Shown here: in pieces, positions 1 to 7,878 of the stretch | Layout of the letters: each line of letters opens with the position of its first letter | How positions within the stretch are numbered: position 1 is the stretch's first letter | Origin: Opitutales bacterium | Lineage (GTDB): Bacteria; Verrucomicrobiota; Verrucomicrobiia; Opitutales; Intestinicryptomonadaceae | DNA length: 19,354 nt | NCBI GenBank assembly: GCA_021641325.1 | Contig: JAJXPD010000015.1 | Coordinates: forward strand, 1-19,354 | Reading direction: 5' to 3' | Notes under the pieces: generated by a model | Databases searched by the model: none | What the model was told of the DNA's origin: nothing | What the model saw: only the letters and a program-made list of their open reading frames with translations | Position numbers and translations under genes: made by a program

Positions 1-348
1 CACCTTTCCCGTCGGCGCGAGCGGCGTCAACGCCCTCGCCTTTTTGCCGACAAGCCTTGCGAAATCGGGCGACGGCGCGCGCCCGTCCTGCTTGGAGTTC
101 AGATACAGTTTGCGCCCCGCCGCCGTCTTGGGAATGACGTAAAGCCACACAAGAAACGCAGCAACGCAACCCAGCGCGGAAAGCGCGACCGCCGCGAGCG
201 CAGCCCCCGCGCCGAACTCCGCGTTTGCAGCCCAAACCGCGCCGCCGTAGCACGCCACGCCCGCGACCGCCCAAACGCCGCCCACAAGCACCGTTTCGAG
301 AAACACGAGCGCCGTGCCCAATACAAGCAATCCCAAAATTGTCGTCAT
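1..348 (-). CDS. NfeD-family membrane protein, N-terminal part (runs off the left edge)
   Basis: From the ATG at 346-348 the minus strand stays open for 116 codons to the window edge, so the 3' end is missing. The product starts MTTILGLLVLGTALVFLETV and has two or three hydrophobic segments (about residues 3-22, 26-45 and 47-71). A Pro-Lys turn and a Gly-Arg-Lys-Leu stretch follow (about 73-82), then VGKKARALTPLAPTGKV at the edge. This matches the NfeD family: short membrane region, then a soluble OB-fold domain beginning G-x-A-x-T-x-L-x-P-x-G. The visible start leaves no room for the N-terminal ClpP-like protease domain of long NfeD proteins, so this is the short type. Such proteins are membrane-associated and often paired with SPFH/stomatin proteins; the next gene is outside the window. 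It lies 77 bp after the MFS gene on the same strand. No clear Shine-Dalgarno site is seen. Confidence 0.75.
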   Translation of the reverse strand, partial: MTTILGLLVLGTALVFLETVLVGGVWAVAGVACYGGAVWAANAEFGAGAALAAVALSALGCVAAFLVWLYVIPKTAAGRKLYLNSKQDGRAPSPDFARLVGKKARALTPLAPTGKV

Positions 349-425
349 GCCGCGGATATTACATTTTCGGAATCCGAATTGAAATCTTTTTTTGCGCCCC
401 GCGCGGATTTTTTATCGGCAAAAAA

Positions 426-1691
426 TCATTCGGGTATCGAGTCGGACGGAATCCTGAACCGCCCGATTTTCGCGAGGCTCATGAGGAACGCCGCCACGCC
501 CAGCGCCACGCAGACAATCAAGCACAGCGCGTTCGAAAACCCCACAAGAACCCCGCACAGCATAAGCCCCATGCCCATCGTCAGCCCCCAGAGCGACGAC
601 AGCACGCTCAGAATCCAGCCGCGCCTACGCTCGTCGGAAGTGTCGGAGAACATCGACAAAATTATGTAGTACGCCAGAGAGAACCCAATCGCCATGAAGA
701 ACGAATCCGCCCAGATGAACGCCCCTATTTCGCCGAAAAACAGCAGTCCGCATGTAATCACGCACATGAACATCGAAAAGCGCAGAATGAAATTCTTGGA
801 AAGATGCGCAAGCATGAACGGGCCGATTAGCGCGTACACGACGCTCGCAAAGACGCCCTCCAAAGACATGAACACCGCGATTTCGCGCACCGAGAAGCCG
901 AAAGTCTGCGCAAGCACAAGCGGCGTCACCGCCACATAGCAGCCCGCCGCGATTTCCGCCAGCACGAAAATCGCGACCAAGTGCCGCGCCTGTTTTATTC
1001 GGAAAAGCACGGCGATGTCGGCAATTCCCGCAAGCCATTTGATTTTCGCGAAGCTTGCGCGTCCGCCGCCCGACGGAATCTTCCGCCATATCAAAACGAG
1101 AGTCCACAAAAACATTACCGCCAAGACGTAGAACGGCGCGCTCCACGCAAACGCCGACGCGTTCTCGTCTACGAGTAGCGCGGCGAACGCGGGCCCCGCC
1201 ATGAAGCCCACGCTCATGGCAAGCAGCGACGCGCCGAGGTAAAAATTCTTCTGCTTTTCCGACGCGCATTTGTCGAGCAACGCAGCCTGAATCACGCCGT
1301 CCACGCCCGCCGTAGCCCCCACGAGGGCGCGTCCCGCGACGAAGAGCGAAACCGAAAGAACCTCCATTCCCAAGCCCTGCCCCACGCAGCCCAAAATCGT
1401 CCCGACAAGCGCGGCGAGGAGAACGGGGCGACGCCCGACGGTGTCGGAAACCGCGCCGATTATCGGGGCGCAGAGAAACACGAGAATCGGATAGACTGCC
1501 AGCGCAAGCCCGTAGAAAAACTTGTGCGCACCCTGCGAATAGCCCGCAAGCATGTCGTGCGCGGGCGAAATCGGCTCGGCAAGAGTCGGCGCGAGAATCG
1601 GCACGACCATGCTTTCGCAGACCATGTGGAAGAACAGCGCCGCAAGAAGCGGCGCGGAAAACCAGAATGCTATTTTTCCGTTTTGCGGCAT
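426..1691 (-). CDS. Major facilitator superfamily (MFS) transporter
   Basis: This 421-residue protein is made almost entirely of hydrophobic helices, about twelve by eye. Between the second and third helices (residues 79-92) it carries GAVSDTVGRRPVLL, the MFS motif A loop (G-x-x-x-D-x-x-G-R-R). A basic cytoplasmic loop in the middle (about 205-235) separates the two six-helix halves. Length and motif fit the DHA1/TetA-like group of proton-coupled efflux pumps, but the substrate cannot be read from the sequence. The ATG at 1691 is 26 bp after the stop of the exported-protein gene, so the two are probably co-transcribed. No strong ribosome binding site is visible. Drug or metabolite export is family knowledge, not shown here. 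Confidence 0.85.
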   Translation of the reverse strand: MPQNGKIAFWFSAPLLAALFFHMVCESMVVPILAPTLAEPISPAHDMLAGYSQGAHKFFYGLALAVYPILVFLCAPIIGAVSDTVGRRPVLLAALVGTILGCVGQGLGMEVLSVSLFVAGRALVGATAGVDGVIQAALLDKCASEKQKNFYLGASLLAMSVGFMAGPAFAALLVDENASAFAWSAPFYVLAVMFLWTLVLIWRKIPSGGGRASFAKIKWLAGIADIAVLFRIKQARHLVAIFVLAEIAAGCYVAVTPLVLAQTFGFSVREIAVFMSLEGVFASVVYALIGPFMLAHLSKNFILRFSMFMCVITCGLLFFGEIGAFIWADSFFMAIGFSLAYYIILSMFSDTSDERRRGWILSVLSSLWGLTMGMGLMLCGVLVGFSNALCLIVCVALGVAAFLMSLAKIGRFRIPSDSIPE

Positions 1692-1717
1692 ATAGAATCA
1701 AAAATTTTTCGGGAATC

Positions 1718-2905
1718 CTACTGCGCCTGCGCCCCTCCGAAAAGGCGGTATGTGGAATCGGGAAGCCCTCCGTTTTCGAGCGCCCACATGCAGTATTTTT
1801 TTACGAGCGGGAAGCGTTCCGAATTGCGCAAAAGCGATTGAAGCGCGACCGAATGATACGCCCCGTACATGAACTTTTTCCAGTCGGCGCGGCTTTCGGG
1901 ACGCTTGCCGGCGGAAAGGCACGCCTGCGTAAACTTCGCCTCCTCCGCGTACGCGAGCAAATCCATTATGCGGCGAATCGGCTTGTATGTGCCGTCGGCG
2001 AAGAACTCGCCCCAGAGCATGTCAATCTGCGCCGCGCCGATTACGGGATCCCACTCGGCGTAGGGGTCGGGAATTTTCGCCTTGCGCATGGCGTCCTGAT
2101 AGTCGCGCTCGGCGGGGGTGAGAATGTTGAAGTCTATGCGGGCTTCGTCGAGCACGGCGAACAGGAATATGATTTTCGCGCGGTCGAGCGGCTTGAAGCC
2201 CGCGAAATTCTCGCGCATGGGCGGCAGCAAAAACGAGTTGCGCTTGAACGCCGCGCGGAGGAATCCGAGGTTGATGAAGTTGAGGTCGTTGGGCGCGCCT
2301 TTCTGCTCCAAGTCGAGCGACTTCGAGAAGAACAGCGAGTACAGCGTGTCGGGCGACGGGTTCAGATAGAAGCCGAGTATCGACTTTTTCACGAGAGCCG
2401 CGTCGAGCATGGGCGCGGGCGGCGTCCATTCCGAAAGCCTCACCTGCGTTGACGACTTCGACACCGCGCCCGCGATTTTGTCGCGCGCCTCTATCTCGAA
2501 CGTGTACACGCCCTCGCGGTAGTTTTTGTCGAAGCACACCCCGACGTATTCGTTCGAGGCGACGATTATGTCTTTCGAAAGTTTTTTGCCCTTCAAGCGA
2601 ATATTGTCCGCAGCCTTCGCGCGTTTGCCGTCGGGATAGACGGAGTAGATTGAATATTCGATGTCGAAGTCGCCGTCCTTTACCGCCGCCTTGTCGAAGA
2701 ACGCGAACACGGAAAAATCCTGATGGAAATAGACGCGCTCGGTCTGGACGATGTTCGGCGCGGAGTCGGCGGGCAGATTGAACCACCACTCCATTTTTGG
2801 GTCGAGCGTGCTTGCGGCGACCTGCGCGGAGAAGTCCGCCCCGAACGCGGCGGCGGACGCGCACGCGAGGGCGAGGGCGCAGAGAAATTTCGCTGTTTTT
2901 TTCAT
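1718..2905 (-). CDS. Exported protein of unknown function
   Basis: I do not recognise this 395-residue protein. The start chosen is the ATG at 2903-2905. It gives a clear signal peptide, MKKTAKFLCALALACASAAA followed by FGAD, with likely cleavage near residues 22-24. The longer frame back to 2980 adds 25 residues with no signal character and overlaps the upstream gene. Residues about 25-165 are rich in beta-type segments (DFDIEYSIYSVYPDGKRAK, GVYTFEIEARD), like a sandwich or Ig-like domain. From about 180 to the end the protein looks helical, with a conserved-looking IDMLWGEFFADGTYKPIRRI near the C-terminal third. No catalytic motif, lipobox or membrane anchor is seen, so it is probably periplasmic. 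It starts 37 bp after the nucleotidyltransferase and ends 26 bp before the MFS gene. Confidence 0.8.
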   Translation of the reverse strand: MKKTAKFLCALALACASAAAFGADFSAQVAASTLDPKMEWWFNLPADSAPNIVQTERVYFHQDFSVFAFFDKAAVKDGDFDIEYSIYSVYPDGKRAKAADNIRLKGKKLSKDIIVASNEYVGVCFDKNYREGVYTFEIEARDKIAGAVSKSSTQVRLSEWTPPAPMLDAALVKKSILGFYLNPSPDTLYSLFFSKSLDLEQKGAPNDLNFINLGFLRAAFKRNSFLLPPMRENFAGFKPLDRAKIIFLFAVLDEARIDFNILTPAERDYQDAMRKAKIPDPYAEWDPVIGAAQIDMLWGEFFADGTYKPIRRIMDLLAYAEEAKFTQACLSAGKRPESRADWKKFMYGAYHSVALQSLLRNSERFPLVKKYCMWALENGGLPDSTYRLFGGAQAQ

Positions 2906-2942
2906 CGTGTTTTCAATCGGATTTTTCTTTCGGAGGCGAAGC

Positions 2943-3800
2943 CTAAATGCGGCCGTTTTCGCGCAGGAATTTTTCGACAAGCGGCATGTCCTCGCGGTAT
3001 GTGATTCCCTGCCAGCGTTCGCGCGTGGGCAGAATCTTGGCGGAAAGACTCCCGTTTTTTATCGACGTATCGACGGCGGCGGGCAGGTAGAATTCCGCCT
3101 TTTCGCTCTTGGAGTTTTCCGACAGGAATTTGTCGAACTCGCTGCCCAAGATGTCCATGAAGCTGCGCTGGAACACCCAAAAATTCAGCGACGTATATTC
3201 GTCGCCGCAAAATTCCGTTCCGTCGGCGGAGGCAATTTTGAGGGGATTGTCGGAGACCTTTTTCAGCCCGCCGAATTCGCGCACGCCCGAAAGGTTCATG
3301 TCGGCGTCGTGCGAGCATATCCCGCGCGAGACCGTGCCGTTTTCGGACAGCGTGTTTTTCAGCAGAAAGCCCGCAAGGGCGCAGGTGTCGGGCTTTGCGG
3401 TGTCGAGAAATTCGGACGCCGCGGTGTACGACGACGCCCCGTAATAGTCGTCGGCGTTGATTGCGAAAAAGCTTTCGGCTATTTCGTCGGCGCAGGCAAG
3501 CACTGCGTGCCCCGTGCCCCAGGGCTTGGAGCGTCCGAGCGGCAGGGGCTGCCCGCATTTGTCCTGAAAGACGTAGCGGACGTCGGTTTTGTTTTCGTAT
3601 TTTCCCGAAACGTCCTCGCGGAAAATCTTTTCGATGTCGGAGCGGATTACGAACACGAGCTTTTCTACGCCCGCCGCAAGCGCGTCCTCGATTGCGAAGT
3701 CGAGAATGACTTTCTGCGACGCGCCGAATTTCGCCGCCTGTTTGAGTCCGCCGAAGCGGCTTCCCATTCCAGCCGCCATTGCTATGAGAGATTTTTTCAT
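2943..3800 (-). CDS. Nucleotidyltransferase (NTP-transferase fold)
   Basis: This 285-residue protein opens with IAMAAGMGSRFGGLKQ (residues 6-21). That is the G-x-G-x-R-x-G-G-x-K-Q nucleotide-binding signature of the sugar-phosphate nucleotidyltransferase superfamily. Residues 93-100 read PWGTGHAV and 115-121 read NADDYYG, where the Asp pair would bind the metal and nucleotide. These enzymes join NTP to a phosphorylated sugar, choline or similar group to make an activated precursor. The substrate is not evident; the short single-domain form resembles uncharacterised members found across bacteria. It starts 8 bp after the ruvC stop, so it is almost certainly co-transcribed with ruvC, and it precedes an exported protein and a transporter. 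A role in making an envelope or storage precursor is inference. Confidence 0.85.
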   Translation of the reverse strand: MKKSLIAMAAGMGSRFGGLKQAAKFGASQKVILDFAIEDALAAGVEKLVFVIRSDIEKIFREDVSGKYENKTDVRYVFQDKCGQPLPLGRSKPWGTGHAVLACADEIAESFFAINADDYYGASSYTAASEFLDTAKPDTCALAGFLLKNTLSENGTVSRGICSHDADMNLSGVREFGGLKKVSDNPLKIASADGTEFCGDEYTSLNFWVFQRSFMDILGSEFDKFLSENSKSEKAEFYLPAAVDTSIKNGSLSAKILPTRERWQGITYREDMPLVEKFLRENGRI

Positions 3801-3808
3801 GATTTTTA

Positions 3809-4441
3809 TCAGACTTTATGAGTAAATATGTGGGTTAACGCCGCGCCCGCCGCGTCCGCCTCGTCGGACGGAAGCACGGGCGCGTTCGAGACGAGAGCCG
3901 CCACCGAACGCGCAATCTGCTCTTTGCTCGCCCTGCCGTAGCCGATTACCGCCTGCTTGATTCTCAGCGGCGGATACTCGAAGACTTCTAGCCTTTTTGC
4001 GGCGGCGGCGGCAATCGCCGCGCCGCGCGACGAGCCTAAAATAAGCGCGGTTCTGAAATTCTGCACGTACACGCTCTGCTCTATCGCGACGCAGTCGGGC
4101 TTGTTGCGGCGGATAATTCCGTCGGTCTCCTCCAAAATCCGCGCAAGGCATTCGGGCATGGAAAGCGTCGGGCGGTTTTTCACTGTGAGGGATTCTATGT
4201 AAACCAAAGTGCCGTCCTCCCGCGCCTCCAAGACGGCAAGACCCGTGCCGCGAAGGCTCGGGTCTATGCCGAGCACCCTGCCGCACATCTGCCTGCCGCG
4301 AAGCTTGCGCTCGGTTTCGAGGCGTTTTTTGCGAGCGCGGGAATCGGCGGATTTCTCCGTCCGCTCCGACGCTCCCGCAGGGGAGGATTTTTTGCCCTCC
4401 TTTATCGCCGCCGTCCACAACGCTCTTCCCGATTTTGCCAT
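3809..4441 (-). CDS. ruvC: Crossover junction endodeoxyribonuclease RuvC
   Basis: RuvC cuts Holliday junctions produced by RuvAB branch migration during recombination repair. All four acidic catalytic positions are visible, numbering from the ATG at 4441: Asp60 in VLGIDPSLRGTGLAV, Glu121 in CVAIEQSVYVQN, and Asp193 and Asp196 in LPSDEADAAGAALTHI. The basic substrate stretch YPPLRIKQAVIGYGRASKEQ is also typical. The 210-residue form carries about 50 extra Lys/Arg/Ser-rich residues before the conserved core. An internal ATG at 4288 (MCGRVLGID) would give the normal 160-residue length, so the start is uncertain. A still longer in-frame extension upstream overlaps the divergent ftsB-like gene and is rejected. 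The nucleotidyltransferase gene follows 8 bp downstream. Confidence 0.9.
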   Translation of the reverse strand: MAKSGRALWTAAIKEGKKSSPAGASERTEKSADSRARKKRLETERKLRGRQMCGRVLGIDPSLRGTGLAVLEAREDGTLVYIESLTVKNRPTLSMPECLARILEETDGIIRRNKPDCVAIEQSVYVQNFRTALILGSSRGAAIAAAAAKRLEVFEYPPLRIKQAVIGYGRASKEQIARSVAALVSNAPVLPSDEADAAGAALTHIFTHKV

Positions 4442-4475
4442 TCGAGAATAGTCCCACGTTCGGACGCTTCTTGCG

Positions 4476-4481
4476 AGTATA
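4476..4481 (-). promoter_or_regulatory. Possible -10 box for ruvC
   Basis: On the minus strand this reads TATACT, five of six matches to the sigma-70 -10 consensus, in a very AT-rich stretch. It would start transcription about 28 nt upstream of the ruvC ATG at 4441. No convincing -35 hexamer lies 16-18 bp upstream, so this is weak evidence. Confidence 0.3.
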
Positions 4482-4505
4482 TTTTTAAAAAATTCGGTAA
4501 TAATC

Positions 4506-4535
4506 TTTACACGGCGCGGACGCCTGCGATATTTT
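4506..4535 (+). promoter_or_regulatory. Candidate sigma-70 promoter of the ftsB-like/GH13 unit
   Basis: A -35 box TTTACA (4506-4511, five of six matches to TTGACA) and a -10 box TATTTT (4530-4535, four of six) are separated by 18 bp. Transcription would begin around 4542, only about ten nucleotides before the ATG at 4553, giving a very short leader. It lies in the 111-bp divergent gap shared with ruvC. Confidence 0.4.
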
Positions 4536-4552
4536 GACGAAAATGAAAGCGC

Positions 4553-5224
4553 ATGGATAAAATCTACAACGCCATAATATTTCTGCTGCTCTTCGCGTCG
4601 GCGGCAATGGCTTGCCTGTTCTACGTCAAGTGGCTCGGCGTCCGCGAGGAGAACATCGAACGCCGGCTCGACGAGTCGCGCCTGCGCTACAATGTCGCCA
4701 AACTCTCCGACGAAAAGGCGTACAAGGAGGAGTATTATTACAGACTCGTGCATGACGACGCCTTCGCCGAAAGGGTTATCCGCGAAAAGCTCGGATTCGT
4801 CGGCAAAAACGAGATTGTTTTCAGATTCAAGGATTCTACGCCCGTGAGTGTCGACACAAACTTCGGAAGAACGGTTGTCCGCAACGCCGAAAAGCAGACG
4901 CGCGAAGCCGCCGCTTCGCAAACGGAGGGCGGGCAGCCTGCCCCGCAGGAGCAGGCGGAAAAACAAGCCAAACCCGCCGCGGAAAAATCCATTCTGCGCA
5001 GACTCTTATCCGCGGCAGACGAGCCGAAAAAAACGGAGACGCGGGAACAGCCATCATTTAAAATCGACATGTCGAAACCCGCCGACGGAACGCGGCAAAC
5101 CGCCGCAACGCCCGCCCTGCAAACGGCGGCGGCGCAACAGGCGGCAAAGCCCGAAGAAAAATCCGCCGCGCCCGCGCGAAAAAAAGCCCGAACGCCAAAC
5201 TCAATCAGATTCATTTCGGAATAA
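4553..5224 (+). CDS. Septum formation initiator, DivIC/FtsB-like protein with long Ala/Pro/Gln tail
   Basis: This 223-residue protein has one membrane helix near its N-terminus (about residues 6-25), then a charged coiled-coil stretch (about 30-62), then FAERVIREKLGFVGKNEIVF (71-90). That short tail motif is the hallmark of the DivIC/FtsB family, bitopic division proteins that bridge FtsQ/DivIB and FtsL and help activate septal cell-wall synthesis. Family members are usually 90-130 residues. Here about 125 further residues follow that are low in complexity, rich in Ala, Pro, Gln, Lys and Glu, and probably disordered on the outer side of the membrane. The stop is 2 bp before the GH13 start, so the two genes are translationally close. 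The assignment rests on topology plus the KLGF motif. Confidence 0.8.
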   Translation: MDKIYNAIIFLLLFASAAMACLFYVKWLGVREENIERRLDESRLRYNVAKLSDEKAYKEEYYYRLVHDDAFAERVIREKLGFVGKNEIVFRFKDSTPVSVDTNFGRTVVRNAEKQTREAAASQTEGGQPAPQEQAEKQAKPAAEKSILRRLLSAADEPKKTETREQPSFKIDMSKPADGTRQTAATPALQTAAAQQAAKPEEKSAAPARKKARTPNSIRFISE

Positions 5225-5226
5225 AG

Positions 5227-7617
5227 ATGACAACGAAAATCGTCAAGGCATGGTGGATAAACGCGCACGAAATCGCCGTAGTCTTCAACCGCGACATTCC
5301 CTTTGTGCCGAACGTAAAGGTGTCGGGGGCTTCTGGGCTGCCCGACTTTTCGATAAGCCGCGCTTCGGGGCGCGACTTCGCAAAATACGCCTCCTACTTT
5401 ATCTCCGACGGCATTGCGCACTTCCTGCTCGACGCCGACAATTTCAAGAATATCCGCGCAGTCTCGGACGCCGACTACTACGTCTGCGGCGACTTCAACA
5501 ACTGGGGAGATGCAATCGGCAACCCGCTCTGGAAAATGTCGCCGTCGTCGGGACGCTTCGGGCGCAAGCTCGAAATTCCCGTGGCGAAGCTCGGCATGAA
5601 ACGCCGCACGGCGTATTTTAAATTCGCGGGCGCGGACGGCCGCTGGCTCGAACCCGTCCCGACCCTTCCGAACGTCGAGCGCGACGCCCGCGGAAACTCC
5701 AACCTGCGCCTGAGCCTCGACAAAACGGGGCTTCACGTGTTCGTGATAAACTTCGACGGCATCTGCTCGCTCGCCGACGAAATCAGGCTTTCATTCCCGC
5801 AGCTCGGCGTGTCGGGCGGAGTCGATTTCGCCGAACGCCTGCTAAACATCTACTCGCCCGCTCCGCTCGGAGCGCGCTTCGCGGACGGCAAAACAAGCTT
5901 TTCTCTTTTCGCGCCACGCGCCGCGTACGCGTCGGTCGAATGGACTCTCGACGGCGTCCGCCGCGAGACCTCCGCAAGCTCCTGCGACGGCGCAATCTGG
6001 ACGGCGTCCGCCGACGGCGACCTGTCGGGGGCGCGGTATTTCTGGCGAATCGGCGGCAAAAACCGCGACGCGACAACCGCGTTTTCGTCGTCCGAACCCG
6101 TCGCCGACCCCTACGCAAACGCAATGCTTTCCCCCGACGGCCCGTCAATCGTGAAGTTCGACGCCGACCTGCCCCGTGCGCGCCCGTTCAAGCCTCCGCA
6201 TTGGCACGACCTCGCCGTAATGGAAATCCACCTGCGCGACGTGCTTGCAAAGGCGCGGGCGGACATCTCCGACGGCGAACGGCTCACATTCGAAGGGCTG
6301 ACAAAGTGGCTCGCCGACGAAAACTGCTACCTGCGGAAAGTCGGCGTCAACTGCGTCGAGCTTCAACCCGTGCAGGAATTCACCGCCGCAAAACGCACCG
6401 ACTACGAATGGGGTTACATGCCCGTCAACTGGTTCTCCCCCGCAAGCTCGTACGCAACCGACCCCGAAAATTCGTCGCAAAACGAAGATTTCGCGCGGCT
6501 CGTAGAGGCGTTCCACCGCGCGGGAATCGCCGTGATTCTCGACGTCGTCTACAACCATGTTGGCGAGCCGAACTACCTTGTCCGCGCCGACAAGGAATAC
6601 TATTTCGAGCTTAACATGGCGGGCGACCTCATGAATTTCAGCGGCTGCGGAAACGACTACCGCTCCGAATCGCCCATGGCGCGAAGAATGATTCTCGACA
6701 GCCTCAAAAAGCTCGTGAAAAACTACGGCGTGGACGGATTCAGATTCGACCTCGCCGAACTCGTCGGCTTAGAGACACTGCGCGAAATCGAGCGCGAAAT
6801 GAAAACGCTCAAACACGACATCATTCTAATAGCCGAACCGTGGAGCTTCCGCGGACACATAGCCGCCGCCCTGCGCGACACGGGCTTCGCGTCGTGGAAC
6901 GACGGCTTCCGCGAGTTCATGCTCTCGTACGCGCTCGGACGCGGCGACTTCGCGGGCTTCAAATACTTCGTCGGCGGCAGCCGCGACACTTCCAGATTCT
7001 GCGCGCAAACCGTCAACTACCTCGAAAGCCACGACGACAAATGCCTTTTGGACCGCATTACCGACAGCCACGAAAACCCGTCGGCGGACGATATCGCCCG
7101 CTATAAACTCGCCTACGCGCTGACGCTGCTTTCGGTCGGGATTCCGATGGTCGCGGAGGGCTTCGACATCGCGCGGACAAAATACGGCAAAAACAACACA
7201 TATAAGGACGGCGCGGCAAACGCGCTCGACTACCTGCGCGGACTGCGCTTCGCGGGTGTCTGCCAATGGCTGAGGTCGCTGCTGAAATTCAGACTGTCGC
7301 CCGAGGGGAAGTCGCTGAGAATAGACGGAGAACTGCCGCAGGGGTGGCTCGAATTTTTCGGCGCGGGAAACTCGCCCGCAGGCGGCGTAATGTTCAACGC
7401 ATGCGGCGCGGGGAAATCGAAACGGATTTTCGCCGCATTCAACCCGACGTGCAACGATGTCGAGCTCGCAGTACCAGCCGATTTGCAAACAAAATTCATA
7501 CAAATCGCCGACATCGACAGATTCGACTTGCGCGGACTTGAAAACCCCGTTTCGCCGCTTGAAAAAAACACCCTGCACCTGCCGCGCATCTCGCTCGCGC
7601 TCTGGCTCGAAATTTAG
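5227..7617 (+). CDS. GH13 alpha-glucan hydrolase, pullulanase/debranching type
   Basis: This 796-residue protein has no signal peptide and is likely cytoplasmic. All four GH13 regions are visible: I, DVVYNH (439-444); II, GFRFDLA (504-510, nucleophile Asp508); III, IAEPW (535-539, acid/base Glu537); IV, NYLESHDD (597-604, Asp603). YEWGYMPVNWFSPASSYATD (393-412) and the ARTKYGKNNTYKD stretch (649-661) resemble type I pullulanases, which cleave alpha-1,6 branches. Two non-catalytic modules precede the barrel: one with CGDFNNWGD (88-95), as in CBM48/AMPK glycogen-binding modules, and one with FSLFAPRAAYASVEWTLDG (225-243), an isoamylase-N-like sandwich. The likely role is debranching internal glycogen or imported glucans. 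The ATG is 2 bp after the ftsB-like stop. Branching enzyme or amylase activity is less likely but not excluded. Confidence 0.85.
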   Translation: MTTKIVKAWWINAHEIAVVFNRDIPFVPNVKVSGASGLPDFSISRASGRDFAKYASYFISDGIAHFLLDADNFKNIRAVSDADYYVCGDFNNWGDAIGNPLWKMSPSSGRFGRKLEIPVAKLGMKRRTAYFKFAGADGRWLEPVPTLPNVERDARGNSNLRLSLDKTGLHVFVINFDGICSLADEIRLSFPQLGVSGGVDFAERLLNIYSPAPLGARFADGKTSFSLFAPRAAYASVEWTLDGVRRETSASSCDGAIWTASADGDLSGARYFWRIGGKNRDATTAFSSSEPVADPYANAMLSPDGPSIVKFDADLPRARPFKPPHWHDLAVMEIHLRDVLAKARADISDGERLTFEGLTKWLADENCYLRKVGVNCVELQPVQEFTAAKRTDYEWGYMPVNWFSPASSYATDPENSSQNEDFARLVEAFHRAGIAVILDVVYNHVGEPNYLVRADKEYYFELNMAGDLMNFSGCGNDYRSESPMARRMILDSLKKLVKNYGVDGFRFDLAELVGLETLREIEREMKTLKHDIILIAEPWSFRGHIAAALRDTGFASWNDGFREFMLSYALGRGDFAGFKYFVGGSRDTSRFCAQTVNYLESHDDKCLLDRITDSHENPSADDIARYKLAYALTLLSVGIPMVAEGFDIARTKYGKNNTYKDGAANALDYLRGLRFAGVCQWLRSLLKFRLSPEGKSLRIDGELPQGWLEFFGAGNSPAGGVMFNACGAGKSKRIFAAFNPTCNDVELAVPADLQTKFIQIADIDRFDLRGLENPVSPLEKNTLHLPRISLALWLEI

Positions 7618-7878
7618 CCGCAGAATCCCACCACCGGCGGGAGCGAAACAACCAAACCCACCGCATTCACCCCCGCATATTCCGCAACCAACATTTTCCC
7701 CTCTCGCAAAAAATATAAACGAGCTTCAATTTCTTCGCAAAACAAAAGCAAAACAAACACCGTAAGCACAGCAATCTTTACCACAAGACGAAAGCGAAGC
7801 AATAGACATAAACACCAGCGCAGGAACGCAACACAGCTCTCCCAACACACAAAACAGATAGAATAAATGCGCCCACCA
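7618..7878 (+). other. Intergenic stretch without a supported gene, A/C-rich on the plus strand
   Basis: This lies between the end of the GH13 gene and the first copy of the repeat. The plus strand is strikingly poor in T and rich in A and C, especially 7680-7860. An open frame on the minus strand (7614-7850) would encode a hydrophobic 78-residue peptide, but it has no ribosome binding site, unusual composition and no recognisable domain. I see no clear terminator for the GH13 gene here; the first strong one is in the repeat at 8072-8119. Confidence 0.5.

Noticed and set aside
366..378. 13-bp palindrome TTCGGAATCCGAA upstream of the NfeD-like gene, considered as an operator or terminator
   Set aside because: It is a single short copy with no loop, no matching site elsewhere in the window and no known regulator consensus that I can attach to it.
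225..830. Plus-strand open frames opposite the MFS and NfeD-like genes
   Set aside because: They are shadows of the minus-strand genes, with low-complexity Arg/Pro/His composition and no domain signal.
2906..2980. Upstream start of the exported protein
   Set aside because: It would overlap the nucleotidyltransferase gene and put 25 residues before an obvious signal peptide.
4442..4966. Long upstream extension of the ruvC frame
   Set aside because: It runs antisense through the ftsB-like gene and its promoter region; its sequence has no RuvC similarity and better starts exist at 4441 and 4288.
7614..7850. Minus-strand open frame for a 78-residue hydrophobic peptide
   Set aside because: It lies opposite an A/C-biased intergenic stretch, has no ribosome binding site and no recognisable domain, and its frame overlaps the 3' end of the GH13 gene.
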